64,000 nucleotides of DNA from Chrysoporthe austroafricana (taxonomy: Eukaryota > Ascomycota > Sordariomycetes > Diaporthales > Cryphonectriaceae). The notes beneath the pieces were generated by a model. It saw only the letters and a list, made by a program, of their open reading frames with translations, was not told the DNA's origin and did no database searches. The translations under genes and the position numbers were made by a program. Of this stretch, positions 47,001-58,009 are shown one piece after another (within the stretch, counting starts at the first letter, position 1; every line of letters begins with the position of its first letter). The stretch is taken from positions 2,108,001-2,172,000 of the forward strand of contig JYIP02000009.1 of assembly GCA_001051155.2 (NCBI GenBank), read 5' to 3'.

Positions 47001-48420
47001 TCTATTTCTTTCTCTTTTTCTCTCTTTCTCTCTTTTCTATTTCCTTTTTTCTTAATAGTTGGATTCAATTGGGTTTATAAAAACAGAATCCGCTATAATC
47101 CTATATTCTTTTCTGGGCCTAATTGCATCCAGGCTTGCTAAAAGAGATATTCGCGCTAAAAAGCGTCGCAATTCTTTCGCGCTTTTGCAAAAGGTTAAGA
47201 AAAAAGAAAGAAGATTAAAATAATAAGATTAGCTTACTTTCGTTTAATCGGCTTTGGCATGCAATATCGTATATTAATATAAAGGCTACTTTAATAAATA
47301 TATCGTAATATTTGCCGAATTAATAGCAATTCTGCTAGGAAATCGTAATTGGATTAATATATAAATAGGCTATAGCAGAATGGATTACGTTTCTGTATTT
47401 ATCCGCTATAAAACGCTATTAAAATATTAATAGCATTACCGCATTTATTGCTATATCCTAGCTTTCCGGCTTTTCGTTTGCTATTATAGCAAGCAAAGCT
47501 ATTATACCTGCTTGCTAATCCGTATCGAAAGTAATAATAGGGCAAGCCGCGCGGCTTATTGCAGCTATATAAACGATTACCTTTCCGAAAGTCCCGCAAT
47601 AATATTCCAGAGTCTTTTCCGCAATATTCTATAAGAAAGGGCTTGCAATCCTAGTATTCCCGTACGAGCGCTTATTAAGCTATTGTAAGATCAGCTCGCC
47701 CTTATTTGCTAGCGCGCGTTGGATTGCCAAAACCCTTTCTTTCAAATAATATAAATACGGGGTTAAAGCGGCAGCTAGCTCTTTATTTTCCATATACGCA
47801 ATTATTTCTTATGCGATATAGCCGGCCAGATATTTGCCAAAGCCCATTTCGTTTGCAAACGGGTTAAGTATTACGAATAAGCCTTTTTCGAGCAATTTAT
47901 CGGCCGTATGCTATTATTGCTAGAACGATTTAAACTGCTATACGAAGCTCGGTTTCAGTACAGGCGGTATACTACGTATTACGTTAAAGTATTGCGAAAG
48001 CCCGCCTACTTTAATTTGTTATACTATTGCCCTTTCAATCTAGCCCCAGTCGGGATAGCGTGCCTAGAAATGCCTATAAGCTTGCTGCGATATAATATGC
48101 GCTATGCTATAATAGGTATACTTAAACCCCGTTTGGGTATCGAAAAAGGGCAAAGGCTCGATAGGCTAATAAAGTACGAGTTCGGTTAACTAGCTTTGAA
48201 TATTATATATTCATTTGTCCGCTATTAGCGCAATTTGCTAGCCGGCCGCCTGGATTTATCGCGCCCGTACTGCCGTTTCGATATGCAGCATCGCGATATA
48301 TTTGTATAAGTATTTATCGAAAGCTTTACAAATAGGCATAACGAGCTTATAGCATTTGCAATAGAAAATTATATGCAAGTTTTGGATTGCTAAAAAAGAG
48401 TTTGTATCGATTATTGCATT
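44080..48420 (-). pseudogene. RecQ-family helicase of the telomere-linked-helicase (TLH) type, RIP-mutated
   Basis: A very long minus-strand gene. The N-terminus (48420-48000) has a finger-like pair, FYCKCYKLVMPICKAFDKYL then TGFKYTYYSIAHI, with several Cys apparently turned to Tyr. The middle shows blocks I associate with TLH proteins: NPFANEMGFGKYLAGYIAQE (about 47850), FDTDQQAGIIALLA (about 47510) and RHSAAVSKHFYA (about 45800). The helicase motor lies at 45600-44560. Motif I is TSTGKS eroded to STRKSISFM (45465-45497); motif II is VLDETH eroded to VLDKTHYML (about 45200-45225); motif III is ITAILLLM; motif V is GLIVGITAIAESLNIKDIVL (44740-44800). A Cys-containing tail (EYACKSCNRLAYD) ends it. 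TLH genes normally lie next to telomeres; this one is between transposons. Frame changes near 46.5-47 kb may be introns or damage. Confidence 0.75.
47061..47133. repeat. AATTG-centred inverted pair (spacer 1, inside helicase gene region)
   Basis: GGATTCAATTGGGTTTA at 47061 and GGGCCTAATTGCATCCAGG at 47115 are inverted versions of one another. They lie where the helicase frame is unreadable, possibly in an intron or marking a gene boundary. Confidence 0.6.
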
Positions 48421-49079
48421 GCTGCTATTGCTTAGCCCTATTGCTATTGCGGATACTCTTGCTTCTATCGCCCTTGCAATCTTTAGATTGCAAGCCCGGT
48501 AGTCTATAAGGCGTAATAATATGCATTCTGTTATTTGTATACGAAAGCGTAATAGTAGCTCTATCCAAGCTTGCTATCGCGCATATTTTCGAAAGGCCCG
48601 AAACGGATAAGGCTTCTTTCCTTCCTTTTCCTTTATAATGCATAGCGCAAGAAATAGCATAAACGGGCGCATTTTCCTTTTCTTAAGCGAAACTTCTTTT
48701 GTAATAAAGGGTTTTCTGTCTTTTGCTATTCCGCTTTTCCCTTTCTATAGTAATCTATATTATAGCCTTTCCTTTTCGCAATTAGCCGATTCGAATATAC
48801 CCGATTTTTTTCTCTTCCTAAAAATACGACTTTAGCGACCGCGCTTGAAACTATCGTATTATCGCGCTTTATAAGCCTTGCTATATAGATCGACATTCTC
48901 GACGCATATCAAGCCCCTTACTCGACCCGTATTTAGCTATATATTTTATATTAAACTAACGGGTTCTAATTGGCCGCTTTGCGCTAGGCTATACGTATAG
49001 GGCTAATTCCCCCTTTTTTTTCCTACTATTGGATTTATTTAGGCCCAAAAAAGCGTTTCGAGCCTGCTAGCGCTAATCC

Positions 49080-49620
49080 GGAAATAGCTAGCGCATATGC
49101 ACGTAATGTTATTAAGGCGAAAACAGATTAGCGCTTCGTTAGCCGTATTAGCGAAGCTCGCTATTCCTTTTCATTCCGCTTTGCTAGCTAGGCCAGCCTT
49201 TCTTTTCTTTTCCCTCTTTAATAACTATACCCATAGCAATTACTAAGTATATTAACCCTTTCAATACCCTTATCGACCTGTTTCCTATCGCGCTATTTCG
49301 TTTCTTTTGCCTTTTCGCTTTTAAATACTTTGTTTCGCTAAAGCGTCGCTACGGCTTTTCGAGCGCCTAGCTAAGCCTTTATAGCCGTTTATATAGCTGT
49401 CTGGACGCTTTCGTAATAGCGGTTCCTAATTATTTCCTTTCCCAAAAACCGGCCGTTTTTTTCGTATTTTGCATAGTTAAATACTTACTTTTTGCCCTAT
49501 ATCTAGCTAACCTTTTTAGTAGCTTCTTTTTCCGAATACGCTTGCTTATTACGCGCTTCTTTATTATTTTCCCTTTTTTTTTGGGCATAATCGAACCTAG
49601 CTGCGCTAGGAAAACTAGAG
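49080..49620 (-). pseudogene. Element X, small basic protein gene upstream of the helicase
   Basis: Minus-strand, Lys/Arg-rich. A frame at 49430-49645 gives a run of basic residues (MPKKKGKIIKKRVISKRIRK). An overlapping frame reads KYEKNGRFLGKEIIRNRYYE and QLGARKAVATLQRNKVFKSE, with stops only at Gln codons. Either a separate small nucleic-acid-binding protein or the N-terminal extension of the helicase. Family not recognised. Confidence 0.35.
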
Positions 49621-49659
49621 AAAAAAAAACGATACGGGTAAGCAAAAAAGCATTAAAGA

Positions 49660-50280
49660 GAAATATAAAGGAATTATAATATTCGAGCGGAAGCGTGCCC
49701 GTAAAGGTAAGAAAGGTGCAGCTATTAGAGCTGCAAACCAGGGCAATAGCGGGCTAATTTCGTTTGCTACGCTTATTAATAGCCAGCCTAAGCCTTCCAA
49801 TACCCCGAAAAAGAAAGGCTGCCTTATTAAAGCCCTTATCGATAAGGCAATTACTGCCGCTGCCCGCAAGAAAATAGAAGAAAAGACCAAAACTAAAATC
49901 AAAGCAGTTTTGGACTAGAAAATTTTCGATTTCGGCCTTATCCGCTTTGCCCTTATTACGACCGACCGCGTTATTGCTTTCTAGCTTTTACAGGATTACG
50001 ATTTTATAAAAAGTTCCGATTACAAGATTATCAAGCCTTTTTGGTAATATAAGGATTATAGCTATTACTTGCCCGTTTTTGCAAAAAAGAGCTATATAAG
50101 CAAGACTTATTAAATAAAATATGCCGAATAGCAAGCTATATTCAATTTTTATATCCGGAAAACTCGTATGCTTATAAAGCTAAACTAGGCTTCTTTCCTG
50201 AAAGGGTTTATTATACAATATTAAGGCTTCCGTAATGCTGCCTGCCTTAATAGTTTCATTTATAAATAAGGTATATCGAT
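49660..50280 (+). pseudogene. Element X, unknown gene 1 (plus strand)
   Basis: Unrecognised protein of about 200 residues. It has a basic start (KRARKGKKGAAIRAANQ), KKKGCLIKALIDKAITAAAR in the middle and the C-terminal segment VIAFQLLQDYDFIKSSDYKI. All interruptions are TAA/TAG where Gln fits. It is divergent from the basic gene at 49080-49620, so 49.6 kb is probably a two-way promoter region. No motif assigns a function. Confidence 0.45.
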
Positions 50281-50331
50281 CGTACCGTTTATTCTGCTTT
50301 TTTTTCTTTGCATTCTGGTTTTATAAGCTAT

Positions 50332-50560
50332 AGATTCGATTGGGTTTAAAAAAAACCCCAAGTTTTATTTCTAAGCGCAATCGAGTCCAGAGCCTTAAAA
50401 AAATAGCAGAAATTACAAGAAAATGCTTATAATCTTAATATTGCTATCTCTTTTTTTTTTTTCAATTTTTTTTTTCTGCTATTATTTAATCCAATTATAC
50501 CCAAAAAGGTACTTATATAGGCTTATTATTCTTAGGCCCAATCGAATCTATTAGAGCTGG
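50332..50560. repeat. Two AATTG/AATCG-centred inverted pairs between unknown genes 1 and 2
   Basis: AGATTCGATTGGGTTTAAA (50332) pairs with GCGCAATCGAGTCCAGAG (50375). AATCCAATTATACCCAAAAA (50488) is followed by AGGCCCAATCGAATCTATT (50533). T-rich runs lie between them. They belong to the same motif set as at 47.1, 52.3 and 54.9 kb. Confidence 0.6.
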
Positions 50561-50649
50561 AAAAAAAGGAAAAGGAAAATAGTATAAGAAAAGCGGAAAA
50601 AAATAGCTAGTCCTTTATATTAATGGAATATTATATCCAGATTTATAAT

Positions 50650-52205
50650 TTCTTAATTTTGCTTGCTCCCTTATTAGCAAGATAAGCAGCAATCGATTAT
50701 ATAACTGGGCTAAAATCTTTGCTATTTTTAAAACTATAATATCCAGCTTTGCTATACGCGAGATTATAGCTTAAATATGCAAAGAGAAATGCAAATTGCT
50801 TGCGGATTTTCCCAAAACGATAGCGTATTGCATTACGAATGCAAGCTTGCAAGAAAACGGCTTTAGCAATTATGCATACAGTATTATATGCTTCTATATT
50901 TACTTTACTTTCCTATTCTATTATAAAAGGGATAATTATACTAAGCTGGATTATTCGGTATGCTAGCGAAAATATAAAGCCGAATAGCAAAATAGCTAGG
51001 ATTTGTTTCGAGAAAACTTTAAAGTATTGCTATAGAACCCTAATAATACGCAAGACCCATTCCGCTTTACGATAATCGATAATAATATATATATTAACGG
51101 CTGCTTTTTTAGCAGCTATATGCTAAAAGACTAGCAGCGAATATACGCTATACTCGGTATTATTTATCGCAAGCGTAAAGATATTATACGGGTTTTCGGG
51201 TTTCCTAAAATAGTAATTGCTATTAACGAGCCGTTATACTGAGTAAGCGATACGGAAATAAGAATGCTAGTAAAAGATACGGATACGGAATAAATAACGT
51301 TATAATGCGATCGCATTAATTATAACCGCTTCTATATAGCGCTGTTCGCGGATAGTAGCTAAAAGTCGGAAGCCGCAGCGCGTATCGATATATACTTCGC
51401 CAATTATTGCGCCCAGAATAGCGCGGAAACTTTGCCCGAGATAATAACGGAACTAGAAGCCGCTATCGCGTTTACGATAAAGAAGCATTCGGCATTAATA
51501 AACCGCATAACGCGCTCGAACGCTACCAAAAGCTTAATATTCGCGAACCAGACCTTTATGGATTTTAAGACGTAATAGCTTTTCGCTTTATAGATCTGGC
51601 AATTTTATAGCCCTACTTATAACTTGGAAGCGCGAGATATAGATTGCGCTATTAACCCCGCCTTTTCCGAGCTTATAATGCCGGAAAAGCAAGCCGAATA
51701 CTTTAACGCTTATATTGCAATTGCGGATGCGCTTGCGCTAAAGCTTGCCAAATCGAATAGCGTTATCCATATAGATATGGAAAAGCGCCGCAAGAAGGCT
51801 AATAAAGTGCTTGGCGCTATATACGCCTTGAATAAAATAATAGCGGGCAGCATGCCGCTTATATACGATTGGAATTAAGTATTCGCTGCATTCGGTATAA
51901 GCGAGGAAAATTAGCGGGATAAGATATATAATTGCGAGAATACTAAGCGCCGATATTAGGATATTATCGGCAAGGCATATGCTGCGTTTGAGATATCGAT
52001 AAAGCTAGGCAATGCTGCTTAAAATAAAAGGAAAGGACGCGCTATCGAAAGCGAAAGCGATAAAAAGGACAATAAGAATAATAAGGAAAACGAAAGGGCT
52101 GATAATAAGAAAGATAACGCTGCCGAAAAGAGCAATAAAAAAGATATTGCTGCCGGAAACCCGGATAAGATTATCAAACTTGCCTTCCGGTTCAAATAGC
52201 ATTAA
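50650..52205 (+). pseudogene. Element X, unknown gene 2 (plus strand), about 500 residues
   Basis: Two successive frames (about 50650-51080 and 51085-52205) suggest an intron or one frameshift. The second frame is clearly protein-like: TEIRMLVKDTDTEQITLQCD, PAFSELIMPEKQAEYFNAYI, IHIDMEKRRKKANKVLGAIY, then a Lys/Asp/Asn-rich low-complexity tail (ESESDKKDNKNNKENERADN). Stops are TAA/TAG and one TGA. I do not recognise the family; the charged tail suggests a nuclear or nucleic-acid-associated protein. Confidence 0.45.
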
Positions 52206-52249
52206 TTGATAAGTATATCCGGATTTTCTTTTTTTTTTTTTTATAGCAT

Positions 52250-52345
52250 TTTTGGACTTAATTGAATCTAGAAAGGCCTAACCCCTTCCCCTTTTCCCAA
52301 TCCTTTCTTTTTGGGTATAATTGGGTTTAAGCTTGCCGAAAAAAA
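52250..52345. repeat. AATTG-centred motif pair between unknown genes 2 and 3
   Basis: TTGGACTTAATTGAATCTAG (52255) and TTGGGTATAATTGGGTTTAA (52313) flank a C/T-rich stretch. Same motif family as the other gene borders. Confidence 0.6.
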
Positions 52346-52394
52346 TATAACCGAGAAAAAAAAAAGGAAAGGAAAGCCTTAGCGAAAAAAAAGA

Positions 52395-52805
52395 ATATTT
52401 AGTATATTAACGCAATAACGGACAAATACTTATAGCGCATTCAAGCGATTGTAATTGCCTATTCCGTTTTATATTTTCGCTAACGATTGCGGCTTAAAGA
52501 AAATACTTATTGCTAAAGCTATAATAATGCTTTATACTAATGCGATCGATACGTTTTTTGCGCAAGATTATAAAATCCTTTATTACTTTAGTATTTACTT
52601 TACTATAAGTAACTTGCTCAATCAAACAGCCCTAGAAATAATCGAGCTTTTTTAGAAAAAGATAAACGTTTACATTTACGCTATTAAAGCTAATATTTAC
52701 ATTATAAGTATTACTGTTTTCCATACCGATAAGGAATAGTATTAAGCTTTTTAGATATATATGGAATAGAAATAGCGCCCAGAAATAAGAATTTTGTCTT
52801 TTTGG
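52395..52805 (+). pseudogene. Element X, unknown gene 3 (plus strand), about 135 residues
   Basis: Single frame with stops only at Gln positions: FANDCGLKKILIAKAIIMLY, NQTALEIIELFQKKINVYIY, then QIYMEQKQRPEIRILSFWAS. No recognisable domain. Confidence 0.4.
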
Positions 52806-52964
52806 GCTAGCTAAGCTTAATTATCTCTTAAAAGAGAAAGGAAGGGAAGGGGGGGTATATTTATTTTCCTAGCATTTGCTCTTTTTTTTTCTCAACTTAA
52901 TTAATTTTAAAAGCGCTAATTTAGCATTTTTCTAGACAGCACGCAAGCTTTTCATTTATTCGTA

Positions 52965-53970
52965 CGGTATATTACAAGCTCGCTTTACGCTTAAGAATTT
53001 CCGATTCGTATTCGATAAGACGGATAACAATTACGATAAGATTATTCTTTATTTTATTATAGGCAAGAAAAATATCGAAATCGCTAATCTGATCCAGTAT
53101 TTCTAGAATAAAGTATTTGCTTTGCAAGCTGGCATTGCTTGCAAGACGGCTATAAAGCAAAATAGGAAAAGCAACAAGCTGGATTTCATTATAAATATAG
53201 ATAATAATACAGATAACCGGGTAATGCTAGAAAAGATAGCCGAATATATAGCTATAAAAGAAGACTTGCTAGCCGATAAAAGTAGCGATATAAATAGCAA
53301 TAATATCTAAGCAATAGCGATAAAGGGCTTTTACGATAGCAATACGGAAATTCCGGCCGGGCTTGATATACGGGCAGAATAGCATGCCGCACGCAAAGCG
53401 GCCGAGAACGATAAGGGCGCATCCTTCCAAGCAATCTTTTCCAAATCTTTCCGGAATACGGAAATAAACTAAGTCTATGCGGCAATCAAAAGCCAATCGG
53501 TCCGCAAGCTTAAAGACAATAGCTATGCATTCCCTATATTTTGCAAGATTTAATATACTTTATTATCTTGCTAATACCCGCTAGATTGCATGCAGCCCGT
53601 TTTCCAGATATTATTTCTGGATAAAGTATATATTACCCGGCATATTACGTCCCGTTTCTATTAAAGCGTATTATTAATCTAGAAAGAAAAGATGCTTTGC
53701 TTAATTGCAATTCTCGCGTTAAATAACCTATCCGATATAATAGGGTTTTGCGATATAGCCGCTAATATCGCGCGCATAAACGAATTGTTTATAATCGAAA
53801 AGCGAGATAAGGCGGCGAGCGTATTTCGTATGCCGGATTATAACCCTTTTTGTATAATAAGCAAAAAGCCGATAATTTTTTGCGATAATTTAAATATAGC
53901 GGCGAAAGATCGTATAGCCCGGTTCAAAGCATAATATAAGGAAGACTTTATTCGGAATAAATTCTAATCG
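52965..53970 (+). pseudogene. Element X, unknown gene 4 (plus strand), about 330 residues
   Basis: One continuous frame without shifts, broken only at Gln codons. Landmarks are NFRFVFDKTDNNYDKIILYF, NIEIANLIQYFQNKVFALQA, NTDNRVMLEKIAEYIAIKED, IPAGLDIRAEQHAARKAAEN and FRMPDYNPFCIISKKPIIFC. Mixed-charge and likely globular. No family recognised; I see no zinc finger, ATP-binding loop or recombinase signature. Confidence 0.5.
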
Positions 53971-54054
53971 ATTTTGTTTCCGTTTTCCTTTTACTTGCAT
54001 AATATTCGGTTATTGCAGCTATAAACTAAAAAAGCGGGAATAATATTTAAGCTA

Positions 54055-54890
54055 CTGCAAATAAAGCAAACGATATTAATATTGCTAATACTGTCGGATA
54101 GCAGTATAAGCTTCCCAGTAACGGAAATCCTTCCGTACTGTATTTAGATATTCGAAATAAAAATAAATAGGAATAATAGCTTCCTATTACGAGTAATAAT
54201 GGATATGCTATTATAAACGCTATATAGGCATAGCGGCAAGATATTGCAAAAAGCGCTATAGCAAAACGTAACGATTCGCTAAGTATTAAAGCGGCTAATA
54301 AGGTTCTTGAATATGCATTACTACCGCTTGCTATCGCTAATATTGCTGGATTTCCTAGCATATTGCTTGCTATTTGACAAAAAGTATATTAAACGCAACC
54401 CGATCGCAAGTATAAGCATAAATAACGTAAAAGCAGCTATAACGCTAAACCCGGCAATAGCATCGCATTTACTGGACGCAGCGCAAATAACGGCCAAAAG
54501 GGGGCTTAATAAGGAAATGCAAAGAATAACGATATTTATTATATTGGCGCTTACTGAAAATTCCTATAATAAAAGCGAACGGATATAAAGCGGATAGAAT
54601 AAGGCAGCGCAAATATTGCGCTTCGGCATAGCTTATATAGTATAGCTTGCCGAGATAAACGAAAGCAGGCTGAAATATATATATGCCGCAATATATAACC
54701 TGCGCGATTTGCCCCGGAACGACCGTACGGGCAATGCGTATTATTATTTAGCTTATTCCTTATTCTTTTTTTACGCAATTAACGAATATATAAAGAATAA
54801 GTTCGAAATTGGCAATCGTATGCTTATATTTTTGGATAGCCGGTTTTCGCAAGAGTAAATCGTTCTTTACGCCCCGCTTTCCCCCTTTTT
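54055..54890 (+). pseudogene. Element X, unknown gene 5 (plus strand), about 275 residues
   Basis: One frame, stops at Gln codons only: SSISFPVTEILPYCIQIFEI, ALQQNVTIRQVLKRLIRFLN, SISINNVKAAITLNPAIASH, LAEINESRLKYIYAAIYNLR. Predominantly helical in appearance; unrecognised. Confidence 0.48.
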
Positions 54891-54924
54891 TATTATTCTT
54901 ATTTCTTGCAATTTGCGTTTTCCG

Positions 54925-55000
54925 CGCGAATTAAACTCAATTATATCCAATAAACCGCAATTCCCGCAAGGTTATTTGGGCATAATTATATCTAGCCAAT
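54925..55000. repeat. AATTG-centred motif pair between unknown genes 5 and 6
   Basis: AAACTCAATTATATCCAATAA (54934) and TTGGGCATAATTATATCTAG (54977), inverted relative to each other, in the gap between two genes. Confidence 0.6.
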
Positions 55001-55389
55001 ACGGGAAAGCGATAAAATAAAACAAAGATATAGCAATTTGGCCGTAAGCTTACGGAATTAATATTTCGGTAACCGTTTTTGCGCGCTAATACGAGAAATC
55101 GGGCTAAAAATAATCAATTATAATACTAGCTTGATATATCTGGAATGTATAATTGCGCAAAAAAAGTTTACGAACTTGCAAAAAGATATTAATATAATCG
55201 TATTATTGCTAAGTTTCCAGATTATTAAGCTAAACTTCTATATATGCTATTAGCAAAGTATTTGCCTATTATATTACTGGAATTATAATTATATAATCCA
55301 GGCATTTTACCGGATTATTTGTATAGGCTAAGCGCGATCGGTAAACTGGATATTAATTAAGATTAATAATTCGTATTACGATATTCAAG

Positions 55390-56525
55390 AGCTGCGGATC
55401 GTAATGAAATGGGTTGCGTAATTGCTAGCAGAAAGTTCGATTTTGCATTATTTGGACGATAATATACAGAAGATTATTGCATTCGAATTCGTATAATATT
55501 AATTAAGATAATCGTTCAATCAATATACGTAAATTAAAAACCTGCTAGCATATATTAAAGAATATAACTTAGCGTATTATGCTAAGTTTGAGCAATATTA
55601 TTCGATTACTGTAATGCTATTTATCCTGCTATACAATTTAGACAAAAGCAAGAGCGAAGAGATAAATAAAGCTAATGAGCTTATTACGATCTTATCGGAA
55701 TATTTCGGGTCGCTAATCGTATACTGGGAAATATACGGGATCGATTATACTCAAATATACTGGGAATATATATTGGAAACGGTCCAAGCAATCCAAGAAA
55801 GCATAGCGAAAAATAGCAAGTATATGGAAAAGATACGAGCGGGATTCAATACTAGCAATACGAAAGCATAGCAGGCAATACGGATCGACGCGCCTTATAC
55901 GTTCCGGTACTATACAATAGCGAAAAGGCTCGCGCAAGCAGCAGCATAAGCTAAGGCTGCCGAAAAGGACGAGAAGGATAAGCAGAGCGCGCTCGAAAAC
56001 GAGGAAAACGAGCAAAACGCGCTCGAAAACGAAAAAGCGGCGCAAGAAAGCGCGAAAGAAGCGGCACAGGAAGGCGCAGAAAAAGCAACGCAGGAAAGCG
56101 CGGAAGAAAAAGCGCAAGAAAATAGCAAGTAAGCAATTAATATAGCAGCCCTTGCAGCTACTATATAAGATAGCAATTATAAGATTGCAGCGCTATCGCT
56201 ATTGTTATTGCCGGCTATTTCCTTAGTACGGTCTGCTTTTTTATTGCTAGCTATATCCTTATTGCCGGCTATATTCCCGTTACCGGCTATACAGAAATGA
56301 TAATCGAAACGGGCGCGAATGGATTATACGGAAAATTCGGGGCGCCTTTTGCTTATACAGGATCGGAATAGAATTAAGAAAGGATTTAGGCATACGATAT
56401 TTACTATTATAGGCTCGAATATATAAGAAAATAGTCCGGTTAGGACCAAGCCGGGCAAAAAGCGGAAAGGCAAGGGCAATATAAGTAGCAGCCCGATTAG
56501 GGCTAAGAAAAAGAAATAGAAAAAA
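55390..56525 (+). pseudogene. Element X, unknown gene 6 (plus strand), charged repeat protein with basic tail
   Basis: Continuous frame of about 375 residues with Gln-type stops. The N-terminal part (MKWVAQLLAESSILHYLDDN, INKANELITILSEYFGSLIV) is globular. Residues encoded at 55950-56135 form an Ala/Glu/Gln/Lys-rich repeat (ENEENEQNALENEKAAQESA) likely to be a coiled coil or helical stalk. A hydrophobic patch (LSLLLLPAISLVRSAFLLLA) is followed by a basic, nuclear-localisation-like end (TKPGKKRKGKGNISS). Unrecognised; the stretch keeps higher G+C than its surroundings. Confidence 0.48.
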
Positions 56526-57500
56526 AGATGAAAAGAGAAAGGGATCGTACGATCGGATTATTATTAGCCGGGCTGGCTAAGGAAGGGTTTTGCTAGCTCG
56601 GGCCGGTCGGGATAAAGGCTTTTTTGTATTGGTCTTTCTGTTTGAGTATTTTGTTTTTCTTTTTTCGGGTTTGTATTTCCGGGTATCGGAACGAGTAGGG
56701 CGTTTTTATAAGCTTTTTGTAGATTAGGTAAGGATTAGATTCGCTATTGCGCGCGTCAGGACGAATACGGGCTTTTTTTTTTTTTTTTTTTACAAGGACT
56801 TTCGGATAGCTCGTAAGTTGCCGGTAATAATTAGAGTCGGAAGCTATAAAGCTTCTTGCTATTTTTCCGTCCTTATGCTGCTACTTTCTCGTATTGTAAA
56901 GTAGTATTATAGGGAATATAGGCAGTTCGTAATTATTTGCGAGCGCTTAATGCGATTAAGCCTTATTTATAATCGTAAAGTTCGAAAGGTTTTTTTTTCC
57001 GGATTCCGGTACCGGAATTCGGGATTTCGGGTATAGCCTTATAACGCAAGGCATATCGAGATAGGTTTATTAAAGCATTTTGGCCGTACGAATGCTATTC
57101 GAATAAGTATAGCATAGCCGAATGGTTATATAAGCAAATTTTGTCTTTTTATATTGCATTGCAAAAAGGGCGCATATAATTCGAATAGCTAATTTGCAAG
57201 CAGTTTTTCTCGTTATAGCAAGGCCTTTCTTTTTCTAATACGGCCGGTACGTATAATAGCATAACGCAGCCAGAATTCGGGTAAATCAGTATAAGCATAA
57301 TACTTATTAAAGTAGTTCCGGGTTTTGCGCGAATAGCGAGCGGGCGTCTATACCGTATTAATATATATTTAGCAAAAATGCAAAAGTTTTTCCGGGAAAC
57401 GCATTTTCCGGATAATAACAAAATACGTACGGACGGATAGTCGGCTGCAAACGGGTATATTAATTTCGGTATAGCTAGAAGCAGCGCTTTATAGCATAAC
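56526..57500. other. Right end of element X, no recognisable gene
   Basis: T-rich and moderately GC DNA with a run of about 20 T near 56770. Short frames only. No copy of the left-end array is evident, and no terminal inverted repeat with 42861 could be found by eye. Confidence 0.4.
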
Positions 57501-57927
57501 TATTATGAACTAACGAACAGACCAGGGTACGATATTCAGGCCACCTGGGACGATCTATTCGGTACTAAAACTTCCAGGCTCTACGAAGAAATCCGGCAAT
57601 GCTCGCATATGCAAGGGTTAGGGATAGGATCTCAGGATAGCTAGGCTATCCAAGCTATCCAACGGGATAGCTAAGCTATCCTAGCTATCCCAACTCAAGA
57701 GCTAGATATATAAGACCCAAATATCTACTAGATAAATGGAAATAGTTCTTTAATTGCCAATTTAAGTATCAATTGGACTTACTATTAATAGCTATATTAG
57801 CTTATGAATATTGCGATACTTCAGTAAACCCGTCTTAAAACTCAAGGCCATACTTAATACCGCTCTTGCTAGCATAAACCCTTTAACTTTACAGTATATC
57901 TTAGGATTTGCTGCAGCATTTATAATA
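57501..57927 (+). repeat. 5' LTR of copy D
   Basis: TATTATGAAC...TTATAATA. Telomere-like AAGGGTTAGGG lies near 57606. The copy-specific block 57625-57695 consists of GGATAGCTA/TAGCTATCC palindromes, followed by the TATATAAGA promoter-like site. Confidence 0.9.
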
Positions 57928-58009
57928 TTTTGGCAGCTCTTATTCAAGATCGGTTCAGTATATACCCTTTAAGCAATATTCAGGATATAATAGCGCCCTA
58001 GACCCTATC

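Larger units (their letters stand above)
42861..57500. mobile_element. Unclassified 14.6-kb multi-gene element X (RecQ/TLH-type helicase plus seven unknown genes)
   Basis: Bounded on the left by the broken LTR of copy C and on the right by the LTR of copy D. It has no RT, integrase or DDE motifs that I can see. Two genes point left (helicase; a small basic protein) and six point right, diverging near 49.6 kb. Most genes are single long frames interrupted almost only by TAA/TAG (Gln) codons, so they were intact when RIP struck, implying a repeated and formerly active sequence. A motif centred on AATTG recurs at gene borders. Whether these genes form one mobile unit, a subtelomeric cassette or adjacent elements cannot be settled from one copy. 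Confidence 0.6.

Noticed and set aside
55713..56117. 134-residue minus-strand frame rich in Phe/Arg/Cys
   Set aside because: Reverse reading of the Glu/Ala/Lys-rich repeat of unknown gene 6; composition is an artefact.
42861..57500. Starship-type giant transposon
   Set aside because: I could not find a tyrosine-recombinase (DUF3435) captain gene at either end; absence by eye is not proof.
42861..57500. LINE or other retroelement identity for the region
   Set aside because: No reverse-transcriptase, endonuclease or integrase motif could be read on either strand.
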